Origin: Plectosphaerella cucumerina
Taxonomy: Eukaryota; Ascomycota; Sordariomycetes; Glomerellales; Plectosphaerellaceae
Reading direction: 5' to 3'
Length of the DNA stretch: 64,000 bases
NCBI GenBank assembly: GCA_020746995.1
Contig: JAGPXD010000001.1
Span: 5,022,001 to 5,086,000, forward strand
The notes under the pieces were generated by a model. That model was not told where the DNA came from, made no database searches, and saw only the letters and a list, made by a program, of their open reading frames with translations. Shown one piece after another: positions 21,635 to 32,471 of the stretch (positions within the stretch are counted from its first letter, which is position 1; every line of letters begins with the position of its first letter). A program made the position numbers and the translations under genes.

Positions 21635-23056
21635 ATGCGTAGTGTTGCTTTCTTGAAGAGGCCTCGGCATGTGTCGGGCGTTGTCCGTGGCCTGAACAGA
21701 CACCTCAGCGCCACAACGTCACGAAGGGCGCCATGGAAGGACCACCACCACCCGTTGCGCGTTGAGGATGTCGATATCCTGTCGCTGGCGAAGAACAAGC
21801 AGCACTCCCTCAGCCTTGCCGATCTTGTCAAGTAAGCGACCATGTTGTCCAGCGTGCGTCGTTCCCATCGAACAATTGACTAACGAGACGTCAGGCATGG
21901 CCGCCCTCCATTGAGCGAGCGTTCCCTCCTCTCCTCCGCGAACTTTACCCTGTCTCTGCTGCCCATACGCCTCGCGAACCGCATCCAAGCTCTCCGAAAT
22001 CTCCCCTACATTGTCGTGTCGAACCCGAATATTAGCAAGATCTACAACAACTACGTACATTCCCTGTCCACGCTGCTCCCGTGGTGGCAGAAGGGCCCCA
22101 ACGCTGTGCGCACCCTTGAAGATGAGGTCCGCTTCACCGAGGTCCTCGCCGAGCTCGTAGCCACACATACCGATACCATCCCCATCTTGGCGAGGGGTTT
22201 CCTTGAATGTAGGCGGTACATCGCCCCGGCGGATGTGACGCGGTTCCTGGAGCACCACCTGCGCGCCCGCATCGGCACTCGCCTCATCGCGGAGCAGCAT
22301 ATTGCGTTGCACTACTCGTCCCAGCCACACTTTGACCCGGCTGCCAGTCCGACGCCGTGTCCCGACCATCCCAGCTTCATTGGCGTTATTGACACGGCGC
22401 TACGACCGGCCGATATTGTGAGCTCTTGCGCCTATGGCGTGGCAGACACCTGCGAGCTGCTCTACGGCGTGCGGCCCGAGATCCTGATCAACGGAGAGCC
22501 CGAGACGACCTTCGCCTTCATCCCAATGCATCTCGAGTACATCGTCACGGAGTTGCTGAAGAATGCATTCCGCGCGTCGGTGGAGAACCAGGGCAACAAG
22601 CAGCCCATTGTCGTCACTATCGCGCCAGAGCCCGCCTCCACCGGCCAGTGGCGTCCGATGGAGATCGCGACGCCGGGAGAAGACCGTGGCAGCTTTAAGA
22701 GCGATGCCATCCGGCCGCTGGAGGACAATGCGCCAGGCGTCACGATTCGCATCCGAGACCGGGGTGGCGGCATTTCCCCTGACGTTCTTCCCAACATCTG
22801 GTCGTACTCGTTCACCACATTCACAGACGAATACGATGATATGCCCGGCAGTGGGGGTGCTGACGGCAAGGGCGATGGCCTCACGGTCATCTCCAACGCC
22901 AGCGTCGGCGGAAGTTCCCTGGCGGGACTGGGGTACGGCCTGCCCTTGAGTCGCGCCTATGCCGAGTACTTTGGGGGTGGAATCGCTGTGCAAAGCCTGC
23001 ACGGCTGGGGGACAGATGTCTATCTGAGGCTCAATGGCGTTGGCAAGATTCGATAG
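21635..23056 (+). CDS. Mitochondrial pyruvate/branched-chain 2-oxoacid dehydrogenase kinase
   Basis: This is a PDK/BCKDK family kinase of the mitochondrial matrix that phosphorylates and inactivates the E1 subunit of the pyruvate or branched-chain dehydrogenase complex. Exons are 21635-21831 and 21895-23056, giving 452 residues. The first 30 residues are Arg/Ser-rich without acids (MRSVAFLKRPRHVSGVV), fitting a targeting peptide. The N-terminal four-helix domain has the RLANRIQALRNLPYIVVSNP motif. The GHKL ATP-binding domain shows the N-box HLEYIVTELLKNAFRA (~278), the G1-box DRGGGISP (~353), and SYSFTT and GLGYGLPLSRAYAEYFGG (~411). An upstream GTG-started extension was rejected for lack of ATG. 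Yeast has two such kinases (Pkp1, Pkp2); I cannot say which this is, nor which dehydrogenase it targets. Confidence 0.92.
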
Positions 23057-23544
23057 AGCGAAGCAGCCAGTGCAGGACAGCTAGGTGGTAAGAGCGTGGA
23101 CAACTTGTTGGCAGGCGTTGGGGAAAAGGCGTCTATATATTTTGAAGTCGCGAGCCGGTGTCACGGGATGGGCTGTTGGGATGCTCCTCTGTTAATGCAT
23201 CTTTATTCTCGACATTTGACTGGGATGACTCGATGCGCTACGCCTGGACGGCAGGAGACTGTCTGATCTGTTAGTGGGCATCCCTTGATGGGCCAGGAAC
23301 GGACGTGATTGGTGGGGGAGCTTCAAGGGGTGCCTGGAGCTTTGACCACTCGCTGGCGAATTAAGGAAACCGTGTACGAGTAGGCCTCGCAAGCTTCCAG
23401 GTTCCTACGTCAGTTGTCCCGATCCATCAAAAACCTCGAAGCGACATTCGAAGAGACCTTTGCGAAAGACCCTCGAACTGTAGAGACACGGAGAAGGAGA
23501 CGCTATTGGATCACCACAAACCCGACCCTGGCCCCTCAGACAAG
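23057..23544. other. Intergenic region between the kinase and the YIP4-like gene
   Basis: About 0.49 kb with the 3' UTR of the kinase gene and the promoter and leader of the YIP4-like gene. No additional gene is supported. Confidence 0.5.
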
Positions 23545-24576
23545 ATGGCCGCGCACTCTGGAGACCACCAGTACACGAACCCGTCCCTTGAGGACGACGA
23601 CCTGATCGACCCCGATGATGGTACGGAAACTATTCCTAGAACTGACCAGGGTCTATTACTATGCTTTGAATGCTGACCGTCCGTCTTCCAGCCGACCTTA
23701 ACGACTTCGACGACCCGCTCGGCAACCAATCTTCGCGCCAGCCGCTCACAGGCAACATCGGATCCTCCTCCTCGTCATCGCGTCCGCTGAATGAGAACGC
23801 CTGGACAAACAGGATACCGGGCGAAGACCGATCTACGGCCCAGAACACAATCGACGAGCCTGTGTGGCACACACTCCGACGCGACCTGCTCGCCGTATGG
23901 GCCAAGATGCGCGAGGTGCTCTACCCCAAGTACCTGCTCGGCGGCACAATGTTCGACAGCGAGGGCGGGCTGCGCGGCGCGTACGCCAACCTGCGCGGGG
24001 CAGGCTTCGCCGGGGCACGCGACGAGATCACCGGCATGGCCACGCGCTTCATGGACTCGGAGGCGCTGCTGGCGCAGAACAACATGACGCCGGGCCTGAT
24101 GGACTGGGACCTCTGGGGCCCGCTCATCTTCTGCCTGCTGCTGAGTCTGCTGCTGAGCTTCAACGCGCGGGCGGACCAGAAGGACATGGTGTTCAGCGGC
24201 GTCTTTGCGACCGTGTGGATCGGCGAGGCTGTTGTCACGCTCCAGATTAGGCTCTTGGGCGGCAGCATGTGAGTATTCACCCCAAGGGACGGTTGTTGAA
24301 CTTTACTGATGAGGAGTCCATCACAGCTCGTTTGCGCAGAGCGTCTGCATCATCGGCTACACACTGTTCCCTCTTGTCCTTGCGGCTATGCTCTCCGCCA
24401 TTGGTATTCCTACTATCGCACGTGTGCCGGTGTATCTGTTCCTGGTTGCGTGGTCCATGGCCGCAGGCGTCAGCATCCTCGGAGGCAGCGGCGTGGTCAA
24501 GAACAGGGTTGGCCTGGCGGTCTACCCGCTGCTGGTGTTCTACATGGGCCTTGGGTGCTTGTGCTTCATCAGCTAG
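23545..24576 (+). CDS. YIP4: YIP1-family Golgi membrane protein, YIP4/YIPF6 type
   Basis: YIP1-family proteins are multispan ER/Golgi proteins that contact Rab GTPases in vesicle transport. Exons are 23545-23620, 23692-24268 and 24327-24576, giving 300 residues. The N-terminal half is cytosolic and acidic (SLEDDDLIDPDDADLNDFDD), followed by a Ser-rich patch and an ENAWTNRIPGEDRST segment. The transition WDLWGPLIFCLLLSLLLSFN, starting the first membrane span, is the hallmark of the YIPF6/Yip4 branch. Further spans follow at VFATVWIGEAVVTLQI, IIGYTLFPLVLAAML, VYLFLVAWSMAAGVSIL and LAVYPLLVFYMGLGCLCFI. A second member, YIP1 itself, lies 23 kb away on the other strand. The membrane topology is the family's; direct Rab partners are inferred. 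Confidence 0.9.
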
Positions 24577-25736
24577 GGCGCAAGCGACAACAGGTCTGGG
24601 AGTGTTGTCGGTGAGGTCATAGGTCACAAACGACCCTGGCGACAGGAGGATTTCTGCCGGGCTCATTCTTCGGCGGCGACGGGAGCGCCAGGTGTAAGAT
24701 GCCCGGCAAGGGCTAGTGTACTTCTATTTGAGCAAAGTGATCGGAATTCACGCCTTTCTTTGGGGGCGTTTGGCCAACAAGAACCATTGTCTCTCATTTA
24801 GCTGCGCACTGAATGTTCTGCGACAAGACTTTCCAATGGCTTTGTACCTTGTTGTCGGGCGGCCCTATGTGCTGTCGCACCGGCCGATGCAGCACCTCGA
24901 TCGTCTGAAAGGGATCCTGGAAGCACATTCCCCCCTGGTGGAGGCTTGGCTGGGATAGATTGCAACGCGACACAATACGCGTTCTGTGCCTCTTCGCTGC
25001 GCGACATGGCGCCCCGACTGGGAGGTCCCCGATGTGACCTAAGATCCAGCCAGCCTCGGAGGGCTGCGGCAGCACACAGGGATACCTTAGGCAGATGTAC
25101 AGCACAGATACCGACCAGATGGCGGCAGAACCCATGTCGTAGACAACTCAGTAGCGCCTTCAGGCGCTGGAAGGGATTGGATGATGCTTCTTTACCCCTC
25201 CCGACAGCCCAGCAGGTCAACCTTATTAGCACGTTCAGGTAAGACCGTGATTGGGCCTGGGTCGTGTGTGGTCTGCTACGGCGGTCGGGCTTGACACTCC
25301 CCCCTCAGTCGGTGCCGGTAACGACTTCCTTTGATCTCATTGGGGGGGCTTGGCCTGGCGATGCACAGCACACCTCCTCCCCCTTGCTGGCCCTGGCTTG
25401 GTGGTATTTCGAGACCGACAGCCCAACCCCGACCGATGCTCGCGATCGCGCTTTCCGTGTTATCACAAGGCTTTCATCACCTATAACTTCGTCGGCGCCG
25501 GCCCATCTGCGGAGCCCAGCCGTCTTCCGAAGCAGAGACACCGTTATTCTGACACATTTTTTCCCACCCCATCATCTTCCATCCTCTCTCCCGCACTCTG
25601 CCTGCGCTGCAAACCTGCCCAACCAACCTGAAGCCTCGATTCGCACCCTGGGTCGCCAACACCCGCATTTCGCTACACCGACCGTCGATCCAGATACTAC
25701 TCCCTCCCGCAACACAACCACCCAGAACCACGTACC
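24577..25736. other. 1.2-kb intergenic region with the leader of the RanBP3-like gene
   Basis: No gene is supported. The right half (from about 25270) becomes C/T-rich and then C/A-rich, like a promoter and 5' leader. Short open frames in the left half have no domain and poor codon composition. Confidence 0.5.
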
Positions 25737-27400
25737 ATGGCGGACGAGAGCCCCAAGTCCGACCCCGTCGGCGCAAACCTCAAGGAAGACGCCGACACTG
25801 CTGCAGCCCGCAAGGAGCTGAGGCACACCGTCATCTCGGAGGAGCGCAAGGCTGCCGGCGACGACACTAGTCGCACAACCCCCGAAGGCCCGCAGGATCC
25901 CGACACCATCGACCACATTGCTTCGCCCAAGAAGAAGCGCGCGCGGGAGGACGACGCAAACATTGAGCCTGAGGATTTGGACGCCCAGAGCGTTGCCTCT
26001 ACCGACTCTGCAAAGGACCGGGCCTCGAGACTAGAGCCCGAGAAGAAGCGACACAGGGACGCTGCGGCAACCGAGGCCGTGCCGGCGAGCACTTCCAAGG
26101 AGGATGTACGTTCGATCCCCATCATCTGTCGCAACATGGCTCCTCGCCGTACTGACCCGCATCCCAGGACACGACAGAATCTGCCGAGACGGCGCCTGCC
26201 ACAGAAAAGACAACCGACGACACAAGTGCTGCCAAGCCGATCGATACCACACTCCGACCTGCCGAAGACAAGGAGAGCAAGCCGACGTCGGCCTTTGCAA
26301 GCTCGGGATTCGCAAAGCTGGCTTCCTCAACAGCCTCGCCATTTGGAAGCGTCGGTGGCGGTGTGAAGACGAGCGTCTTTGGCGGCTCCGCATCAGCCGC
26401 TTCCCCCTTCGCATCTGCCTCTCCCTTCGGTTCCGCCTCTGCCCTCACATCCTCTGCGCCTGCCGCCAAGCCGACCCTGAGCTTCGGTGGTCAGGCCAGC
26501 GCATCGCCCTTTGCGAGCGCAAAGCCCAGCGCCAACGGTTTCGGGTCAGGCGCCAGCACCGGCTTTGGCGGCTTTGGCGGCAGCTCCCTTCAGAGCAAGC
26601 CCCTGTCCAGCTTCGCTAAGCCAGGCGAGTCGTTTAAGAGCGAGAAGCCGGCCAAGCCTTTTGGTGCACCCGACAGCGACGCCGAGGAAAGCGCAGACGA
26701 GGAGGGAGGTGACGACGGCCAGTCGGATGACGGCGGTGACGATGTCGACGCCAAGGAGGAGTCTGACAAGGAAGAGGCCAAGGTGGCCGACGAGAAGAAG
26801 AAGAAGTTGCAGAGAAGTATGGCTCCCATGGCCCCATTTCTTGGTTTCCGGGTTGCGGTACTGACATGAACAGTTGCTTTCGATGATGGCGAGTCTGGCG
26901 AGACGACGATACTCGCTGTACGGGCTAAGCTCTACGCGCTGGAAAAGGATCACGGCTGGCGTGAGAGGGGCTCCGGCATGCTCAAGATCAATGTCCCGGA
27001 ATCATGCGTTTCATTCGAGGACGGCGTCCCCGTGCCCGGCACCTTCGATGCATCCGGCCTCGACGAGGATGAGGATGACGAGGAGGCGGGCCAGACTCCG
27101 CGCCCCAAGGTCGTCCGCCTGATCATGAGACAGGACAGCACACACAGGATGCTCCTCAACACGGTTATCCTTCCCGCCATCAACTTCCAGGAGAAGAACA
27201 GCCTGAAGTCATCCGGCATTCTCTTCACGGCGTTCGAGGGTGACGGAAAGCCCGTCAGCATTCAAGCCAAGGTACACATACCTGTGCCCATGATCTACCC
27301 ATATGTCTGAAGCTAACACTGTCCCCAGATGAGCACACAGAGCGCTAAGAGCTTCATGAACGAAATCGGCATGATTCAGCGGGAGCTTTCGGGAAACTAG
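25737..27400 (+). CDS. YRB2: Ran-binding protein, RanBP3/Yrb2/Hba1 type
   Basis: A nuclear Ran-binding protein that helps Crm1-dependent export. Exons are 25737-26105, 26168-26816, 26874-27271 and 27329-27400, giving 495 residues. The first third is acidic with a basic SPKKKRAREDD cluster that could serve as a nuclear localisation signal. The middle is an FG-repeat-like segment (SVFGGSASAASPFASASPFG, STGFGGFGGSSLQS), then an acidic stretch (SDAEESADEEGGDDGQSDD). The C-terminal Ran-binding domain begins LQRIAFDDGESGETTILAVR and runs through RLIMRQDSTHRMLLNTVI to MSTQSAKSFMNEIGMIQREL. The domain order (NLS, FG, acidic, RanBD) separates it from RanBP1 and from Nup2, which is larger. The Ran exchange factor RCC1 is encoded 17 kb downstream. 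Confidence 0.9.
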
Positions 27401-28294
27401 ACGAACCTGGGATCCCCGCAGAAGCTCACAATCAGCCCTCCCGGAGCGGCCGGGGCAGCTTGAGCCCCCTCTTGCTTGACCGCCCAACCCGAGCCGTCGA
27501 GTTGAACCGCTGATTTACCGCCAGCGAGACGTGCCAAAATACAAGCACACGCGCCGACTTCTTGTAGTACGTACTGTTTGACGAAGACACGGCATATTAC
27601 GAATCGACGACCTGTCGGGAGACGACGGTCTGACGGAGGCAGATTTTAGACTAGGTCCACCTCGGAGCAGGTGACAGCCCGAGGTAATGTGTCTCTTGGA
27701 TGGGTTGCTGGAGGGATACATGCCCGTGCGTATCGGCTTCCCACCATCTGGTGAGTGAGCCTCTGGGGATAGGTAAAACAGGCCTCTCAGGAGATGCACC
27801 TTCATGTTTGCAAATAAACCCAGATGAAATGCAATGCCGGGTTGGTGACTTGTGTCCAAGTGACTAGACTGTGAATTGGCCCTGGAGATGTCGGATTATT
27901 TGAGCTTGCCACACATCTATCAACCCAGTCGGACGCTCTGTATGTCGTCAAGGCGTTCAGGGGGCGTTGGAGGGCACGTGACTTGGCGTCGATTCCGTGA
28001 TGAGAACGATCGGTCGCCACCACCCGAAATCATTCAAACCACACCATCTCGCGACACGACATCGGAGGGGATGATTCGACCGCTCCCCTGGTTATTTTTG
28101 ACTCAACTTTCTTCACTCTGTTCTATCAAATGATCAATAGCGGCATGGGACTGATTGGGAAACTTGACTGCGGCTTGGCATTCCTCCCTCGACCTCGATG
28201 ATTCATCAGTTTCGACCTCATCCAACGCCTCTCCTGAACTTGATTTGAGGGCATTTCTGTTGTATTTGGCACAGCTACCACTTACTGCCGTCCG
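27401..28294. other. Intergenic region between the RanBP3-like gene and HRQ1
   Basis: About 0.9 kb without a supportable gene. AATAAA at 27813-27818 could be a distant poly(A) signal for the upstream gene, though 413 bases after the stop is far. CACGTG occurs near 27975. Confidence 0.5.
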
Positions 28295-31200
28295 ATGGAT
28301 CCGAATAACGCAACTTCAGTGGCTTCGCAGCCCGCCAAACCTGGCAAGCGGAAAAGGGGAGGCACAGCAGGTGCCTCGGCGACATCACTCTCCACGTCGG
28401 ATGGCGAGAAGACGAACAAGAAACCTGCGCCCAAGGGAAGGAAGCGCGCCGCATCTTCTAAGCCTAAACCCGCTCTCAGTCGTTCTCAAAGCACCAATGT
28501 CGCCGTCGCCTGCGAGGTGGAGTGGCCAGAGCACTTCAAGTTTCTCGAGAAGACTCACCGCGCCCTCAACCTTGTGTACACCTTTTGCTGCACCCGGAAA
28601 CACTTGGCTACCACCTTTGAAACCATCAAATCTTCCGTCGAGTCGCACACCAAAAGGCCGTTGTCCATCGAGGATGTGGCGGCCATCGCGGCAATCCGTC
28701 CAGAGGGCGTGCGATTCGCCTACGTGGACGAGGTCACGCTGCAGACTGAGATCATGGGCAGCGAGAGGGACGTTACTTTCAAAACGGGGCGTTCGCACGA
28801 TCTACGGGCACAAGGACCTGCACCAGACATCTCCGTCGGCGGCTTGTCCGGCCTTCAGAGGATGGATCGCCACCCTGACGAGGAAGACGTCGGTGGCCAG
28901 GAAGTGCTCTACTTTGAGTTCATCGACGGAGACTTGAAGCGTCAGGTAGCTGACAGGAAGACGGGCGAGCCCGTGAAGCCGAACCGGAAGCTCAAGGACG
29001 AGAAGCTGAAGATGCCGGTCTACGGGCAGAAGCAGATGACGACATTGATCGACCGGCGGAATCAAAAGTTTGCCAACGCTATCAACATATTCCTCAACCG
29101 ATGCGTCGAAGCGAAGGTGGACCCCGAGGAGACGCTGAAGACGGAGGCGGAGGCGTTCATCCCCATGCCAACGGCTTCGGAAACGACAACACCGCACCCG
29201 GAGGCCAACACTGTACCTGAGACGATCCCGACTGAGCGGAAGAGCATCCCCGAGATCGTACAAGAACTGAAAGACAGCTCTTGGTACACGGGGCAGATCG
29301 TCCCGGATGGGCATCGCGTCTTCGAGCCCCAGGAGGCTGTGTATGGCGACCTCGACTTCCTCCTCAGCCAGGACATGGTAAACGCGCTTTACAACGCCAA
29401 GGGAATCACACAGTTCTTCGCGCACCAGGCCGAGGCTCTCAACGGACTTCACCAGGGGCAGCACGTCGTAGTGGCAACATCCACCAGTTCGGGCAAGTCC
29501 CTGATCTACCAGCTGCCGGTGCTGCACGCCCTCGAGCAGGACATCCACACGCGAGCCATGTACATCTTCCCGACCAAAGCGCTGGCTCAAGACCAGAAAC
29601 GCAGCCTCAAGGAGCTCATGGGATATATGCCCGGGATGGAGGAGCTGATTGTTGAGACGTTCGACGGAGACACACCGATGACGGAGCGGAACACGATCCG
29701 CGAAGAGGCAAGGATCATCTTTACGAACCCCGACATGCTACACATTACCATTCTGCCGCAGGAGGAGCGGTGGCGAACGTTTTTGAAGAACCTCCGGTTC
29801 GTGGTGGTGGACGAGCTGCATTACTACAACGGCCAGATGGGGTCGCATGTGGCCTTCATCATGCGACGGCTGCGGAGGATATGCGCGGCGGTGGGAAACC
29901 GCCATGTTCGGTTCGTCTCGTGTTCGGCTACAGTGGCCAACCCGCAGGAACACTTCAAGACCATCTTCGGGATCGATGATGTGCGTCTTATCGACTTTGA
30001 CGGGTCACCGTCGGGCCGCAAAGAGTTCATCTGCTGGAACACACCTTACCGGGACCCGGGAGACCCAGCGAGCGGACGGGGCGATGCCATGCTCGAGTGC
30101 GCCCGGCTGTTCTGCCAGCTCGTCCTGCGCGGGGTGCGGATCATCGCCTTTTGCAGGGTGCGCGACCAGTGTGAGAGGCTCGTCAACGCTATCAAGTACG
30201 AGTTTGAGGCGATGGGCCGAGCCGAGTGCAGTGGGCGCGTCATGGGCTACCGTGGAGGTTACACGCCGCAGGACCGTCGGCGCATCGAGTCGGAGATGTT
30301 TGAGGGGAAGCTCCTCGGCATCGTGGCCACGACAGCGCTGGAGCTGGGCATCGACATTGGCAGTCTTGATTGCGTGCTCACCTGGGGCTTCCCATACACC
30401 ATCTCGAACCTCCGCCAGCAGAGTGGACGGGCTGGGCGGAGGAACAAGGACTCGCTCTCGGTGCTGGTGGGGGATTGCTTCCCGACCGATCAGCACTACA
30501 TGCAGAACCCAGACGAGCTGTTTACCAAGCCGAACTGCGCGCTGCAGGTGGACTTGGAGAATATGCTGGTGCGGGAGGGCCATATCCAGTGCGCGGCGTT
30601 CGAGATGCCGATCCGGTCGGTGGAGGACGCGCAGTACTTTGGGGTTGACCTCGGGCAAATCTGCGAGGAGAGGTTGCTCAAGGGGCCCATGGGCTTTTAT
30701 CATTGTCACGACCGGTTCAGGCCGATACCGTCGCGGTTCGTGGCGATCAGAGACACAGAGGACGAGCACTTTGCCATCATCGACATATCCCATGGGAGGA
30801 ACGTGGTACTTGAAGAGCTCGAGATGTCGAGGGCCTTCTTCACGATCTACGATGGGGCTATCTTTTTGCACCAGGGCAACAAGTATCTGGTCCGCGACTT
30901 TGACCCAGATCGACGCATGGCTCGGGTGGAGAAGGTCAACGTCGAGTGGACGACCAAACAGCGCGACTTTACAGATATTGATCCGACTGAGACGGAGGCG
31001 ATCAAGAAGATCTCGGGGTCGTTGTCCAAGGCGTTCTACGGCACCATCAAGATCCAGCAGAACGTGTTTGGATTCTTCAAGCTCGACAAGAAGAAGCGCG
31101 TTATCGATGCTGTCGCCGTTGACAACCCCCCTATTGTCCGGTTCAGCAAGGGTATGTGGCTGGACATACCGCGGGAGGCACTCGTTATCCTCACGGAGAG

Positions 31201-31786
31201 AAGGCTGCATGTAGCGGCTTCGATCCACGCTGCGGAGCATGCGATGTTGAGCCTGCTCCCCAACTTTGTCATCAGCATGCCGGGAGACGTCAGGACCGAG
31301 TGCAAGGTGGCACTCAAGGAGTTTGCCCAGCGCGAGTCGCAGCGGAAGCGGCCGGGACGACTGACCTTTTACGATGCCAAGGGCGGCGCGAATGGCTCGG
31401 GCATCAGTACCAAGGCGTTTGAGCACGTGGACCACCTGCTGCGACAGGCACTGGAGAGGGTCGAGGGCTGCTACTGTGAGCATGGATGCGTCGAGTGCGT
31501 GGCTTCGGATCTGTGCAAGCAGGCCAACGAGGTCATGAGCAAGGCTGGGAGTCAGGTCATCCTGAAGAGTCTGCTCAACATGGAGATCGACATCGATGCA
31601 TTGCCGATGGGGCCCGAGGAACAGAGTCCGATGGGCATCGAGACGGTGGTTGTCGCGCAGGCAGTGCCGCCCCGGAACCGAGGGGAGGTGGTGGAAATCA
31701 AGGAGGAGGACTTTGAGGACAGGGACCAGGTCGTCCTCGGGGAGCTGGAGCCTTACGCGGCGAGTGAAAGGGGGTCAGGTGACTGA
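28295..31786 (+). CDS. HRQ1: RecQ4-like DNA helicase Hrq1
   Basis: Hrq1 is a nuclear 3'-5' DNA helicase of the RecQ4 group that acts in interstrand crosslink repair and telomere maintenance. The gene is one uninterrupted frame of 1163 residues, close to fungal orthologues. The N-terminus is basic (KPGKRKRGGTAG), then a region unique to Hrq1. The helicase core has the Q-motif area ITQFFAHQAEAL, Walker A TSTSSGKSLIYQ (~394), motif II VVDELHYY (~503; DELH rather than the DEAH of most RecQ), motif III SCSATVANP, and motif VI QQSGRAGRRNK (~708). The C-terminal MZB/DUF1998 region has clustered cysteines in EGCYCEHGCVECVASDLC (~1059), the zinc-binding patch of the family. A long, intron-free coding region is unusual among its neighbours. 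Confidence 0.95.
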   Translation: MDPNNATSVASQPAKPGKRKRGGTAGASATSLSTSDGEKTNKKPAPKGRKRAASSKPKPALSRSQSTNVAVACEVEWPEHFKFLEKTHRALNLVYTFCCTRKHLATTFETIKSSVESHTKRPLSIEDVAAIAAIRPEGVRFAYVDEVTLQTEIMGSERDVTFKTGRSHDLRAQGPAPDISVGGLSGLQRMDRHPDEEDVGGQEVLYFEFIDGDLKRQVADRKTGEPVKPNRKLKDEKLKMPVYGQKQMTTLIDRRNQKFANAINIFLNRCVEAKVDPEETLKTEAEAFIPMPTASETTTPHPEANTVPETIPTERKSIPEIVQELKDSSWYTGQIVPDGHRVFEPQEAVYGDLDFLLSQDMVNALYNAKGITQFFAHQAEALNGLHQGQHVVVATSTSSGKSLIYQLPVLHALEQDIHTRAMYIFPTKALAQDQKRSLKELMGYMPGMEELIVETFDGDTPMTERNTIREEARIIFTNPDMLHITILPQEERWRTFLKNLRFVVVDELHYYNGQMGSHVAFIMRRLRRICAAVGNRHVRFVSCSATVANPQEHFKTIFGIDDVRLIDFDGSPSGRKEFICWNTPYRDPGDPASGRGDAMLECARLFCQLVLRGVRIIAFCRVRDQCERLVNAIKYEFEAMGRAECSGRVMGYRGGYTPQDRRRIESEMFEGKLLGIVATTALELGIDIGSLDCVLTWGFPYTISNLRQQSGRAGRRNKDSLSVLVGDCFPTDQHYMQNPDELFTKPNCALQVDLENMLVREGHIQCAAFEMPIRSVEDAQYFGVDLGQICEERLLKGPMGFYHCHDRFRPIPSRFVAIRDTEDEHFAIIDISHGRNVVLEELEMSRAFFTIYDGAIFLHQGNKYLVRDFDPDRRMARVEKVNVEWTTKQRDFTDIDPTETEAIKKISGSLSKAFYGTIKIQQNVFGFFKLDKKKRVIDAVAVDNPPIVRFSKGMWLDIPREALVILTERRLHVAASIHAAEHAMLSLLPNFVISMPGDVRTECKVALKEFAQRESQRKRPGRLTFYDAKGGANGSGISTKAFEHVDHLLRQALERVEGCYCEHGCVECVASDLCKQANEVMSKAGSQVILKSLLNMEIDIDALPMGPEEQSPMGIETVVVAQAVPPRNRGEVVEIKEEDFEDRDQVVLGELEPYAASERGSGD

Positions 31787-32471
31787 CGCGGTTGCACGTG
31801 AGGTCGAGGCAGGTAAACGGCAGGTAAGGCGCCTTGTTTTCATTCACTCTTTGCATTTCTGCACCTCGGGGCCTGCCTGAACACGTGCTGACCTTCTTTA
31901 TAGTGCCCGTGGGGTTTTTGTTGTGCCTGCTTTCTCGACGAGACCTGCATCTTCTTGCCACCAACACAAGTCAAAGTCAACCACCTCGCGTATACAAAGC
32001 CCAACCTGCATCAAGACCTCGCAGCCTGGGCCACCGCGGTTTTTATCAAACAACAAGCACCACACCGAGGTCACGTCTGTACAACAGGAGCTTTTTGGCC
32101 ATTACTCGCTACCCCGGGACACTTCTCGCACTGTCTCCCGCGCTGCCATTCACTTTTGTTGTCTCCCTCCGGAGCTTTCGCAACCTCACGAGGCAGCTGC
32201 CACACTTTGCTTGCAGGTCCTCTGCCTACAAAAACAACAAGAATCCCATCGCAGATCTTCACCTTGTCCATCTTCTTCCCTCATCCACACTCTTCCATCC
32301 GCCGAGGATCAAAAACCCGGCCCCCGTCACCTACTTCGTCCTTGCTGATCCCGCCTCACTTGACAACCTTTTTGCACCACCCAACCCCATCCGATCTCGA
32401 CGACTCAGCCCCCGAATAGGGGTTCACCAACTCATCAACCGGTCACACGCAACGCCCTCCCCACGAGGACG
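31787..32471. other. Promoter/leader region of the RRM-like gene
   Basis: The stretch is pyrimidine-rich then CA-rich on the plus strand, typical of a fungal promoter and long 5' leader. It is open in several frames (for example 31834-32838), but the codon pattern is that of low-complexity sequence, not of a gene. Confidence 0.5.
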